Of a DNA stretch of 64,000 bases, positions 26,559 to 39,432 are shown piece after piece. Positions within the stretch are counted from its first letter, which is position 1. Every line of letters begins with the position of its first letter. The position numbers were made by a program, and so were the translations under genes. Source of the DNA: Brugia malayi (Eukaryota; Nematoda; Chromadorea; Rhabditida; Onchocercidae); contig NW_025062479.1 in NCBI RefSeq assembly GCF_000002995.4, positions 2,439,721 through 2,503,720 on the forward strand. Direction: 5' to 3'. Below the pieces are notes generated by a model. The model saw nothing but the letters and a program-made list of their open reading frames with translations. It was not told the DNA's origin and did not search any database.

Positions 26559-27864
26559 TTAACCTGATAAAAATGTGTTAATCAATTTACTAGTTATAAT
26601 ACCCTTTGAGTTGTTTTATGTTTTTGAAATAATTTTTCTTGCGAAATGTTGTTGCACTTGCACTACTTATCTTATCCTAAGTTAATTTAGTTATTGGAGT
26701 TTTCTTATCATGACAGATATTTAGGCTAAGATTTTGCTCATATAATAATATATGGTAACTTAAAATTATTTTTGAAACCAGTAATGTATCAAAATTTGAT
26801 TAAATATATCGCAATCATCTGTTATGAATTATTGATAATCAAAACAATGCGTTACTAAAATGTTAATGAGATCAATATTCTTTGAATTTAGCAATGCACA
26901 AAACAAAGTGAAAGTATTCGCAGCATTTCTCGTATGTTTCTTATAAATGAGTCTCAGAATTGGCAAATTTCGGAATGTGTATAAGAAGAGAACAAAAAAG
27001 GAAAAAAAAAATGATATTTTATACTAAAAAAAATTGTTTATACACAGTTTGACGCTCATTAGTGACAATGCAGTGATATCACTTCAATTAAAAATTAAAC
27101 TTTAATTCAAATTAAGTAAATTTAGCACTTTAATTAAATTAAACATAATTTGAGCAGTGAAAAATTCATCAGCTGGGCATTTTTAATGAAAATCACTTTT
27201 GCTTCTTTTTTGCAGTTTCTAAAAAATACGTAAGTGATAATAAAATTGAACTGTATATTTTTGTATTGCTTGAAACATTGAAAAAGATAAATGATTTCGG
27301 AGCATACTGTTTTGGATATTGAAATAGATAAATAGATCATTTGATTGATAATTCATATCATTTTAGATTGATAAATTATATTATTTTAAGATCGTTTTAG
27401 TAGAAATACTTGAAAAAAAAATTTTTTTTTTGAAGAAATCATCAATGAAATAATGGATAAAAAATGGATTATTACATCATATTTTTAAATAATTTACTCC
27501 AATTACTCTTATGAGTGCTAACACGTCGATGCTTAGCACTATCACTTGAAATTTAATTACCATTCTTTTGCTTTGTTCGCGAATGAGTAATACGCGTCCC
27601 CGGATCACTTTTAACCTTGTCGTTACCTTTTACCTTCTTTCCTCCACTTTTTTTCCCTTTTTTGTTTACTTTTTTTGACTCTTTTTGTTATTATTACCGC
27701 TTGTACCTTTCTTTTCAGTCTAGAAAAACATTTGAAATTTATAATTTTTAAATTGCCAAAAGTCCACATCAGCCATGAATGCCAAAGTTATAGAATATTA
27801 AAAATTAACGTGTATAATAGTAGTACTGTAAAATTTCATTGATATATATATTATTTGAAAGAAA

Positions 27865-28179
27865 TTAGTTAAAAATATATACATCTTTAATTTTATAAAT
27901 ATTTTGTTTTCTTTTACGTAACCAGTAGCGATTTCCTGTTGCAGCTGATGTATCCATTATAAGTGCTTCATCCATGCAAACCATTTGTTGTTTATTCATT
28001 TCGCTGTTGATAAAATTGGCGACCGTGCATGATTCGAATACTACAAGGTGTACTGTGGAATAATAACTCATCGTAAATACCGAAAAGGGAGCTGTGCGAT
28101 GATCAACAACCACCTGACATAGCGATAAATGGAACAATAAGTTAAAATCAGTCATTTCTTCCAATAAATCGATATGCAT
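27865..28179 (-). CDS. candidate small gene of unknown function
   Basis: A 104-codon minus-strand frame starts with ATG at 28179, only 7 bases after a good acceptor (TTGTTGCAG), the arrangement typical of a trans-spliced mRNA. It reads MHIDLLEEMTDF..., then VVVDHRTAPFSVFTM, ...MDEALIMDTSAATGNRYW and a Lys-rich end. Base composition is clearly less AT-rich than the flanks. The translation may continue by splicing: a GTATAT donor after ...IYKIKD (about 27877) is in phase with an acceptor TTTTTCTAG near 27724, which would add a 17-residue Lys/Asn-rich tail ending at a TAA. An internal acceptor just before GTGGTTGTTGATC (about 28117) offers another start. I do not recognise the product. It lies about 1.7 kb downstream of glycogen synthase on the same strand, probably too far for an operon. 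Confidence 0.4.
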   Translation of the reverse strand: MHIDLLEEMTDFNLLFHLSLCQVVVDHRTAPFSVFTMSYYSTVHLVVFESCTVANFINSEMNKQQMVCMDEALIMDTSAATGNRYWLRKRKQNIYKIKDVYIFN

Positions 28180-29862
28180 ATTTCATCTGCAACAATTCGA
28201 GACACACTTAATCAAAACTTAAAATTTGCATTATTACGCTTATGGCATGCTTTTTCATAACACATTATAAATTCTCAACGATTTTCTCATGATTTTTCCC
28301 TTTTTGCATACTTGAAAAATATGCTCAGAGAATATAATTTGAAAATCAATGCAAACTTCCGGAAAGTTTAAAATTAATACTAATGATTATTTTTTTTCTT
28401 CAGATTAATTTCTTTCATTTTTATCATTTAAATTGTAGTGTTTTTTTTTTTGCCTAAAAAAATTCACTATTTATTCTTTTATTACGAATAGAAAGAAGTT
28501 GACAAAGGAACTATATTTTCTATAAATTTTTTTAAAAGTAATTTGTACTTGATGTAATTGATGCTTTGAGAATTTTTTAAATTCATTTAATTTTTGTAAT
28601 TTAATTTAAAGTTATTTTAACTTAAAATAACATAGAAAACACAGTTATGCAATATTTAACGCTAAATTGCCATTTTTTTCGCATCAAAACTTATTGAAAT
28701 TTAATTTGATTAAATAGTGAGAAAAATTATTGTATGTTTAATTAATTCATATCATCTTTTATTTAAAAAATGTATGCCATATTATAAATATCTTTGTTTT
28801 TTTCATTTTTGTGTTCTAAAACTTTATGAGAGAGAAAGAGATAGGTCGACAATGAAAAGAAGAAAGTCGCGAAAACTTCATATAATAGAAATTATAAGCC
28901 AAACAATAATACCAATCTTCTAAATTAAATTGAGCTAAGTGAAAATTTATACACACATACAATATATTATTAAATGTTAGAAGGAATATTTCATTTTCTT
29001 TGAGCATAACAGCATAAGTATAATTATATGAACAGCCTAAAAATATTTCTTTTCTATGAATTTTTGCTATTTTTACTATTAAAACAAAATTAAGCTATTT
29101 AATAAAAAATTTATTGATGAAAAATGATAAAATATTTGCAAAATTAGAAAAGAAACAGGTATAAAATGCTAAAGCAGATTATAATAGCACAAAAGATTAG
29201 GCACATATTTTGATTAATTTCATGATAAAAGCAACAGGTTACAATAATAAAAAGAAAAATCATAATATGATATGGTATAATCATTATACTAATTCATTTA
29301 ATGAGAAAGCTTGCATGAAAATGAAAGTTAGAAGATTGTAATTATAATTTTAATTATAATGATTAGAAAATAGTGATGGTAAACTATAAAATTGGTAAAA
29401 CAAAAAAGAAGGCTAATTATAAACTCTAAAAATATTTCTAAAAAATTTTTTTCTATAATATTTAAAGACAGAGAATTTCAATTTTATTATCAAAAGAACC
29501 CTATTCTATCCCTTTCTTTCTTCTTATTTTTTCTTAAATAATAACTTATCCAGAATTTTCTGCTAAAAAGTTTAGTTTTTTTTTTTTTTTTTTTTACACC
29601 GATAATAGATTTAGGAAGGAAATATAAAGAAAAAAGACGATGAAAATGTAACTTCTACTGTATTGATTAAAAATTTAGCAATTTATATTCATGAATTTTT
29701 ACTTTTTGATGATTGCGCGAAGTAATATGATTTAGGTTAACAAATTTAGATTTAAATAGATGTTATATTAATATAAATTGTTAGCAAAAAGAAAAAAATG
29801 ATAACTGATAAACATTTTAATAAATTAAGCATGTAATCAAATATTCTGAAATAAAAGTTTAT
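28180..29862. other. intergenic region downstream of glycogen synthase
   Basis: AT-rich DNA that should contain the glycogen synthase 3' UTR. It includes a poly-T run at about 29578-29595. Short frames near 28717-29007 are open on both strands and carry no recognisable motif. Confidence 0.5.
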
Positions 29863-32800
29863 CTAATTAGCTTCCGCCCATGCTTTTGCTTCAAATGCTT
29901 CTTGTTCCGCGGTGTCTGATTCATCGCTATCGTATGGTGACACCGATCGACTTGTAGTCGGTGTTGATGGTGCTGATGTTGGTCGTGACATTTTTTTAAC
30001 AGTTTCTTCGATTACTTGCATGAAATTTGGATGCGTAACTTCCAGTGCTTTTCGTCGTGCTTCACGATAAAACTGTAATTCTTCAATTTATTAACATAGT
30101 AAAGAGAAAATAAATTCTTTTTCTTTTTTTTTGTATCATATTTTAATTGAAAATAGAAATTCATTGAGATTTGTGCTTCTCAAAATATAGACCATAAGTG
30201 ATATTAAATGATAAAGTAAACATACTGTTCCAAGAGTTTTCCAATCTATAAGTTCGCTTAATCTTTCCGTTCGATTTCGCATAATAATACGCTGACGACG
30301 AGAAAGTAATCTATAAAAAAAAAAAAAACGGAATTAAAAGTTAGCATTGAGATGATTTTTATAATTGTTTTACGTTAAAAATGAAAGTAAAGTAAAATTT
30401 TTACTAACGTAAAATCATAAAGAGTTTTTGCAAGTTCATCAATAGATGCATTAGGTTCTTTAAAACGGCGATCAATAACAAAAATCCCGAATGTATGAGG
30501 ATCCTGCACTTGCTCCTGAATAAAACAACCAAATCCGGATAGATTGGTTGTAACTGATGGAACACCCATTACCGTACATTCAGCTGAAAAAAAAAATTTA
30601 TTTAGTATACAAAAATTCTTCCAGAAATAGTTCATTTTTTTTTTTTTTTTAATAATTAAAAAAGAAAATGACAATGTAGAAAAGTTTGATTGATAATAAA
30701 ATGAATTAATAAATATTAAACCTGGTGTATAACCCCATGGTTCATAGTAACTTGGAAAAACACCCATGTGACAACCGCGAACAAAATCTTCGTAATCCAA
30801 ATTCATTAAGGGTGAAACAGATGATAGAAATTCCGGATGGAATATTACCTTCAGTGATAAATTATTGGCAATTAAAATGTTAAAAATCAAAATTATTCGT
30901 TCTTAATCATAAAAATGAAAATGAAAAATATTAAAAAAACAAAAAATTATAAAAATGAAAAAAAAAAAAAAGTAACCGAACATACTTTAACGCGATCAAA
31001 CGGTTGATTTATAAGTTGAGTACGTCGGAAAGCATTTAATACGGGATCACAAGCATCATCAAGCATATTATGCGTACATATTGGAGGCAAATTATCACGC
31101 TTAATGAAATTAATGAATTAATCAAGATTTAATGTAAAAATTTAGAAAAATTTGGAACCAACGTTTGAATTAGAAAAAAATCTCTTTAAAAATATGCTCA
31201 TTATTATTATTATTATTGTCATTATTATTTATATTTTATGATTCATTAAATAAAGTTTACCTTTGCACTTAGTATGCAACGCTTTAATTGGATACGTTCA
31301 TCTGGAAGTAGTAAATCCTCCATATCTGGTATACGACCTCTAAATATTTTCATCTTTTTTTTTTTTTTTTTTTTGTTTTTAATTTGTAAATATTTTCAAT
31401 GTATATGAACGTATATCATCAATTTGAATAGAAATACTTAAAAGTATTCTTTTTGTTCTTTTAGTTTAACACAGCAATTATTTATTGTTCAGCTAAAATA
31501 ATTTAATTAATAAGAAAAAAAAAAATGGTCTCAACAACAAATGCTTGAAAATAACGAGTAATATCATGAAAAATGCAAACTGATACTAATGAAAAATCAA
31601 ACATTTTGAGCATTTTAATATTCTAATCTTATCCTTAGGTTATTCTATCATTCTAATTATCAGTAAACATTATAAAATAAATCTTAAAATAAAATTTTTG
31701 AAATGTTATAGAATTTTTTTAACTTTTCACAAAAATTAAACAGAATACAATGTCCATCCATTTATTAATAATCTACATATAATGTTTACATTAGAAAAAT
31801 AGTTTTGCATTTCATATTAAGAATTATGCTTGCATCAATGTACTTTATTAATTAGCTAAATACCAAATAATGATTAAAAAAAAAAAATTACACATTCTAC
31901 TCTTATAAATGTACAAAATCCCAAACTTTAAAACAAACTTCAAGCATGCTTCGAACATTCTTGATGCTAAGTTTTCTTTTATTCTTGATATTGTATTATG
32001 TAATTGCTTGCATACCGCTTGTCCCTTTAATGATTCCACATTGAATGAATTTGCTGCTGCGGGATAAATAATAAATGCAACCACGGTGACATCTTTACAA
32101 TTTGCATCAGTTGATGTCTAAATTAACATTGCTTATGTCAGTGTGTAGATAAAAAAAAAAAAAAAAAAACTTGAAAAAGAAGTAATTATTAAAAAGAAGT
32201 AAAACAAACAAACAAACAAGCAAACAGTGATAGAGAAATAAACATTCAAAAGAAAAGATTTTTAAAAAAAAGGAGAATTTCATTAGCTTTAATTTGTTTA
32301 CTTCAATATATTTTTTACTCTCAAGTTTATTAATACTTGCTAATTAATTATGCATAAATGGTGATGTACAAAATATATAAACACGTATAGCAGTTTATAC
32401 CGCTTGTCACCGTTTGCTACCATTTGCTACCACTTGCTACCATTTGTTACTGCTTGCTAATTATAAATGAATGTTTTCCGCTACAGTTTCCAAGAGTTGG
32501 TTAAGCTGACATGTTAATATCTATTCTAACAATTTTATTCCAATGATTCATTTATTTTATTGCACATAAAAAATACAGTAAAGTAAAATTTTAAAGAACA
32601 AAAAGCTTATAATCAGATGTTAAAAAATAAAAATCTTAAAATAGTCATTTTTTTAGTCATTGAAATTATGTTAAAAGGCAAAAAATTAGAATGCATTATA
32701 GCAGAACAGAAAATATAAAAATAAATCATTAAATGTGATATTATACTACTAACATACCTTTAGAAGATAATTTAATCTTGCCAATGCTTCAATAAAAAAA

Positions 32801-35800
32801 TCGCCACCTTTATTTGTAAATTCATACCGTCCGGCAGTAAATAAATAAATTGTTTTATCCAAATTAAAATCATAATGTCTGAAAAAAAAAATGTATATAT
32901 ATATATATATATATATATAATGTTCTTTTTTACCACTACTCATTTTATTATCAGTATTAATTATCACTACGTATTGTCGTATATGTTTCAATGGTACCGC
33001 TATTATACAGTACGAGATATGCAACCGGAATATATCTGTTCAGTTTATTAGCATTCCTAATATAAAAAATACTGCTTAACTTTTCAACTTGTTTCGAAAA
33101 AATGTTTTTTTTTTTTTCTTATACTCGGATATTTTTTAATGTCAAACAAAAACTTTATATAACACTAAAATGTCTAAACTGAAATTAACCATATCTTTCA
33201 TTTAATTAATACGTCATTTTAAAATTTCACAAACAATTTTTTGTTAAAAGAGTGAAATTTTTGAACAAATAATATCGAACCCATAAAAATGTCCACGGAT
33301 AAAATCATGAATTTTCTCTTTTGCAACTGAATGCAAATTTTGAAATTCATGTAAAGCTGCAAATTTCACCACATTCAAACCATTTGGCGTTAAAATATCC
33401 GGCTTCCTTTTAATTAAATGTGTCGCCTCAAGACCTGTTATTTCACTGCAATTTTTTAAAAAAAAAGGAGAAAGAGAAAGAAATTGGTTAAATTAAAATC
33501 GAAATAATAATTAAATCAAATATTTTGAATTTTTATTTTTATTGAAGTAAGGAAGAATGTCATCAATTGAAGTGCAAGGGTAAAAGTGTAAGAAGAAGAA
33601 GAAAAAAAAAGTAACAAACAAACTTTGTTTGTTATTTGTAATATTTTAGCTTTTGTATACTTTTCTGTCTGTTGTTATGAGCAAAGAAAAAAAAAGATAT
33701 TAATTGATAATTAAATTTTGGTTACTTTGAAGTAGGAAAAATTGAAATCTATTTAAAGCTCAAATTTAAATTTAGTAAAAAATTAACTGATAAATAAATA
33801 GATTTCTTGCACATTGAATTAATTTAAAAAAAAAAAAATACATTGAGATAAAAAAAAATATTGAATTGAAGTGGAATTTATTGAAGTAAAATAGAAAAAT
33901 AAATTTTGATACCACTTTTTTCCCGATTAAATTATGTTTGAAGAATATCCATAATATGTACAAAGATTAAAAAATTAAAAAGTATTAGCTAACCTTACAG
34001 TTGTAAAAATATGCGCCAAATTAGCCGCTGCTCTTTCAATACAATATCTATGATAAATTTGGCGTATCCCTGCTTCGCGATCAACATCAAACTATAAAAT
34101 TCAATTTTATTTTAATATTTAAAAATACAAAATACTTAATTATCATTCTTGTTAAATTTTAGATTTTTTATTTTAATTGAATCAAATGAATACATTATAA
34201 TCATTTTTCTCTTGCTTTTTCTTTCCTACGATTTTATTTAAATTTGCATTCAATATAATTAAGCTCTTATTCTGAGTACAATCTATTTTAAATAACAAAG
34301 TAAATAAGCTTAGATTATTTCACTAGATCACATTTATACTCTGATTAATGCTTAATTATTATTGATCATAAATCGTTGAATGGACTAGAATTAAGCTATT
34401 ATTTTTTTTTGTATTTTTATTTTTTTTATTTCGAATATTAAATGAAAATACTTAAACAAACATTGGTAATACAGATATAATATTTTTTGTTCATATAAAA
34501 ATTAGAAATGAAAAACTGAATTTCAAACTTTATCAATATTGTTGTACAGGTCTGCACCGGAAGCACAGAGATATCTTCCCAGTAAGGTAGCATGTGTTGT
34601 AAAAATTGTTGAAACATTCGTTTTCCATAGTATGAAATAACAATTTGCTAGTTCTAATATATGTTTTAAAGTATTACTTAAAATATTTGAGGTATTACTT
34701 CGAATATTTATGTGTAATGATTACTATTAAATTATTAAATGCAAATGTAATATTTTAAACAATTTTAAACGAAAATACAAAAAATGAAAACATTTCATTT
34801 CTCCACTAATTTTTATTATTAGAATGAGTGGTTGATCAAAATAAAATAATTTATTAACGAACTTTTACAAATTAATATAATTATTACTACCTGGACAAGA
34901 TAAGACCAATACCAGCTTGCCACTCATGAAAATGAGCTACACATAATGGTTGATAACCTTCTATTGCATACAAATACTAAAATAAATTTATTGATAAAAA
35001 AAAAATTTGCAAAAAATAATTCTTTCTTTTATAAACCAACTAATTTTAAAACTATTATAGATCAAAGTTTCTTTTTGCGTCAATTTTCATTTGTTAAAAA
35101 AAATGATGAAAAATCAACCTTTTGAATGAATATTGCAACCATGAAACCCAATACAACTGCATCATTCGATTCGCTATCATGATATGGTATACCGATTTTA
35201 CACGAATCCCATAACTGAAGCATCACAGTAATTAGCTGATATAATTAAGGGCTAATTAATTTGTGATAAGTAAAAAGATTGTTTTTAAAAATTAACTATT
35301 AGTAATTTTTTTTAACAATAGGTTGATTGAAGTAAGTGCAATCATCGACAACTGATAATGAGTAATATAAACAAAAATGATTGCATAATCCAATGAAATA
35401 TTGATATAAGAAAGATAAAGGAAAATTTTCTATAATTTAAAAAATTTATGATTTATTTCCAAATTATTGACAATTAAAACCTCTTGTTTCCACTGATCAA
35501 GTTTCCAAGCAGCTGAAACTATATCAAATAGTACTACTTTTGGATAGCCATCAATTAACCATCTACCATAAGTAGCCTTAAAAATTTTGATGGTATAATT
35601 ATTTCAATTATAAAAACAAATTAAAAAAAAAAGAAAACGGAAGAAAAAAAAAGGAAAGAGAAGGATGTTGTAATGTTATGCGACTAAAATCAGATAAGAT
35701 GGTGATACCTTAAAGCCAAGATCTCGTAACTGATCCAAAGCATATTTCAGTGATGATGAGTCAGGTTGTAAAATTTCAACCTAAAATTTCAAATAACAAC

Positions 35801-36572
35801 AAACTATCATATAGTTTCAATACCATCTTTGTAAATATTGAGATGCTTACTTCCAATTTTACTCGTTCTTCCTTATATGGACCCAACATGCAGTACTGAT
35901 CACCTAATTCTTCAGTTGTTACCGATGCTTTTGTTCGTAATACTGTGTATATTCCGCCAACTTAATTAATATTACAATTTATTCTGCTTTAATTGAACAT
36001 TATAGCTATGAAAATGCAAATTAATATTTTCTCATATAAATTAATAACTCATTTCCGAGATAAATGATTGGAATATTTGTTGAAGAAAAAAAAAAAAAAA
36101 AAAAAAGAGGCAAATACGTATTAGAATTTAATAGTTGATAATAATAATTAATGAAAAAAATAAATGATGATTACCTTTGTTAGCTACTTCCCAAGAGCAT
36201 TCAAAAACGAAGCGACCTTCTCGACGCGCTTGTTCACCATGATCCATTTCAACAACTGTAGCATTTTCTATGCTCTAAAGAAATAATTATCCATTTATTT
36301 GTGATCATTAATTAATTAAAATGCAATTATAAATCTTGTTAAATTGCTATAACGTTGTAATTTGAAAATAGAAAATTTAAATCTTGGCAGAAATAAAAAT
36401 TATACGTCTTATATTAACACTAGTTTTTGACTTTATTTTTGCTACTGATTAATCTTAAAATGAAAACAAATTATTGAATTTAATTAAGATATCATACCGA
36501 AAGTTCCTTGACAATTTTGGTATTCGTAAGTCTGCGTGATAAACGTCTTTGCAGCGTTGCTGATTCCGACAT
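29863..36572 (-). CDS. gsy-1: glycogen [starch] synthase, GT3 family (18 exons)
   Basis: Transfers glucose from UDP-glucose to the non-reducing end of glycogen in the cytosol. Exons (descending): 36572-36498, 36274-36175, 35960-35851, 35780-35709, 35576-35481, 35214-35119, 34976-34891, 34676- or 34631-34529, 34091-33994, 33445-33281, 32878-32758, 32117-31939, 31339-31261, 31099-30986, 30848-30722, 30583-30409, 30310-30226, 30072-29863. All phases agree, giving about 696 residues (711 with the longer exon 8), against about 700 in animals. Family marks, with residue numbers for the 711-residue model: KVGGIYTVL near the N-terminus (UDP-glucose loop), [40 protein letters not shown], and the catalytic E-x7-E in [12 protein letters not shown] (E549/E557, split between exons 15 and 16). 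The glucose-6-phosphate arginine cluster [18 protein letters not shown] is present. Regulatory phosphorylation regions remain: RRLSRRL at the N-terminus and a C-terminal Ser/Thr ladder. The gene name follows nematode usage. Confidence 0.95.
32401..32460. repeat. 10-bp tandem repeat inside a glycogen synthase intron
   Basis: Six consecutive decamers of the form (C/T)(G/A)(C/T)TTG(C/T)(T/C)AC occupy 32401-32460, for example CATTTGCTAC and CACTTGCTAC. They lie in the intron between exons 11 and 12. Confidence 0.85.
32894..32920. repeat. (TA)n microsatellite in a glycogen synthase intron
   Basis: Perfect TA run just outside exon 11, adjoining an A-tract. Read through on the minus strand it gives a spurious YIYIYI segment. 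Confidence 0.9.
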
Positions 36573-36581
36573 CTAGATAAG

Positions 36582-36590
36582 CTATTGAAA
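36582..36590 (-). promoter_or_regulatory. acceptor 9 bases upstream of the glycogen synthase start (probable trans-splice site)
   Basis: On the minus strand a T-rich tract ending TTTCAATAG stops 9 bases before the ATG at 36572. Such a short leader is usual for spliced-leader acceptors in nematodes, and it supports this start codon. Confidence 0.5.
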
Positions 36591-39432
36591 AAAAAAAAAA
36601 GAAAAAATGAAGTGATTTAATTAGTAAAAACTTAACGACTTATGTTTTACAAGTCAAAAAAAAAACGAAATCACTTTGACAATCGATAAAGCAAATCAAA
36701 TTATATATCAATACAATTTTATCAGTGTATTTCTGATCCTTTTTTAACCTGTCCATTCTCTGTTTGTTGTTTTAGTCATTCTTTTACACTCTTTTTCACT
36801 TTCCGTTATTCACTTTCTCACTTGTTAAACACTAATTAATTAATTAATTAATCAAAGACAAGAAAATATTTGACATATAATTTTCATAATAATTTTTGCT
36901 TTACAAAAGTATCTCATTAATTTTACTATTTCATTTATAAATAGAAAGAAAAAAGAAAGAACACACAGAAATAAAATTTAACGAATACACAAGAAATACA
37001 AAAATCGATTTTCAAACATTGAAATAAATAGGAATTTGTTGCTAAAGCACATTCATTTCATCAAAATTCTTTCACATTTTTTCTTTTTGCTTCCTTTTAT
37101 CATTTATACTTTTTTTTTTTGATAAAATATTTAATGAAATGTTAGGAAAAATGACATTGCAATAATGTATTATTGTTTATTTCTTTTATTAATTAATTAT
37201 AATTTCTCTTGTCAATAATAATTAGTATGTTTTACTTCGCTCTTCGCTTCTTTTTCTCCTTTTTCTTTTTCTTTTTTTTTTCTTTTTACTTTGATATCTT
37301 TACAAACGATTGAAATTAGTAAAGTAAAATAGAATAAAATGAAATAGCAGGATAAAGTGAAAAATGATGATTAAAATTGAGTCAATATATTAAGGTAAAT
37401 AAAACATTGATGACATGTAATTGAATGAGAGAGAAGAAACGAGTGGATGAGGTAAATCTGAGGTTTGAAATTGTGAAATTCATTGATTTCATATTTTAGA
37501 AAATATAATCAATTTCGTTAAATGCTAAATGTATGAGTTTAGGATATTTAACGTAAATATGTCATAACCAGGATGATATAACCAAGCAATAATAACTCAT
37601 TAAGTAAGGTAAGGAAGCAAAAAAAAGTGTAACAAAAAATAAAAAAATGTGAAAATTATGATTTTAAATATACATAAATATAATAACTTTTGCTCTTCCT
37701 GATCTGAGGTCTTTTTTTTTGAAGTAATTTAAAAATTAAAGGGAAAAAGAAAACTGAAAAAAAGAAATTGAATTAGATGATAATATTTTACAAATTTAAT
37801 TCCGTGAAAATTTTCAAAAAGCAAAAAAAGAAACAATGTAATTAATATGAAATGATGATATTCATTAGTCATGATGAATTATGAAAAAGTCACAGGTATG
37901 GCTTATAACACCTGATATAACTAAGCAATTACAAGTAATTAAGATCCAGTAAACGATAAAAGCTGATATAAATTGTTTTGTAAATTTTACAGTACTTTTA
38001 AATTACTAATTTTGTTTTTAATTAAAAACACATGAATGAATTGTAATTAATAGCAGCTGAAAAGAAAAAGGACAAAAAAAAAAAAAGAATGAAAGAGGAA
38101 CTTTACTGATCAATAAATTATGATCATTTGCACTATTTAATTGTTGTGAACATGTTCCGTCTTAATTACTTTTTTTTTTTCTTGGAGATTTTTACTAAAA
38201 ATGAAGGAAAAATTTAAAATAAAAAATGTTTTTCTATTTATTCTAATTTGATTAATTTAAATTAACATAGTTATCAGTTAATGAATTCATACTGCATCAT
38301 GACTAATAATGAGCAATACCATGAAATGGTAGCTTTCATACTTGTAAAAGTTTACAGTTTGGAAATAAAACAATGATATGAAATATTTCTTTTTTTAAAA
38401 AAAGAATTTTAATTCTCAAAAAGCATACAATTTCAACATTTTCTCTTAGTTTTACTAAATAATTGAGACAATTCTCTTCAAATTTGACTTAATTCTTAAC
38501 AAAAAATTGGATTAATTCGCAAATGGTAGACGCAAATGCAAAAATTCTATTTAAAATTTTTAACATTTTAAATAACAACAAATGAAGATTGGATAAAAAG
38601 ATTAAGTTATTGATTTTCTTTTAAAATTTAAAAATTGATATAAATGAAATACAATAAAGCATCGCATTCATTTTCTGGAAACAGTTGATGGAATGATGTA
38701 AGCAATTATCGATGAGCATTCAGTTAGAATTTGAAATTTAAACAATATTAATAATACTATCTCGAAGAAAAGAAAAAAAGTTATAGAGAAGTTAATTTTT
38801 CTTCTTCTCATTTCGTCATTCTTTACTTTGCTCATTTTTCTAACCTTTAGAAATGTCTCAAGTCTAAGAAAACACTAGTAGGTCGTTTATATTTTTCATA
38901 AATTATATATGATTTGAAATTGAAGTAAATTTAAAAAATATATATATATGGATTACACAGCTGTTTGAATGATATCGCTTCATGTAATCAAAAAAAAAAA
39001 AGAGGAAGGGAAGAATGAAAGACATAAATAAACAAAAAACTAATAATAATTTGAAATTTTGTTTAGTAAATTTCTTCATTAATCTAATTTTAGCAAAATT
39101 ATTCGATTTCGATAATTTCATTTTGAATTGTTATAATTACAATATGAAATTAGCAAATAAATGATCCAAAATATATCGAAAAAATAATGGGAAACATTCA
39201 TACGAATACACAAATCATACAAATATAAATATAAAATTAGTCAAAAGAAAACATTTATTAATAATTCGTCTGAAGTTAAACAATCAAAATTAACTAAATT
39301 AAGCAAGAAAAGAAAAAATTTTTAATCACTAATCTAACAATGTTTCATTTGAAAATGTATGATCGATACCAAATGCTATTTCATTTAGTTAAAATCTATT
39401 ATAATCTTGATGATCTGAATAAAAATTTAGTT

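Larger units (their letters stand above)
22391..27864. other. AT-rich intergenic region
   Basis: No supported gene. It contains poly-A/T runs (for example 23719-23737 and 24183-24202), an ATATAATATA-rich patch at about 26340-26480, a TA microsatellite, and a short signal-peptide-like open segment at 26860-26931 followed by a GTATGT donor that could not be extended convincingly. Confidence 0.5.

Noticed and set aside
28717..29007. Opposed 60-70 codon frames, one ending ERERDRSTMKRRKSRKLH
   Set aside because: Open on both strands in AT-rich DNA and without splice context or similarity to a known domain.
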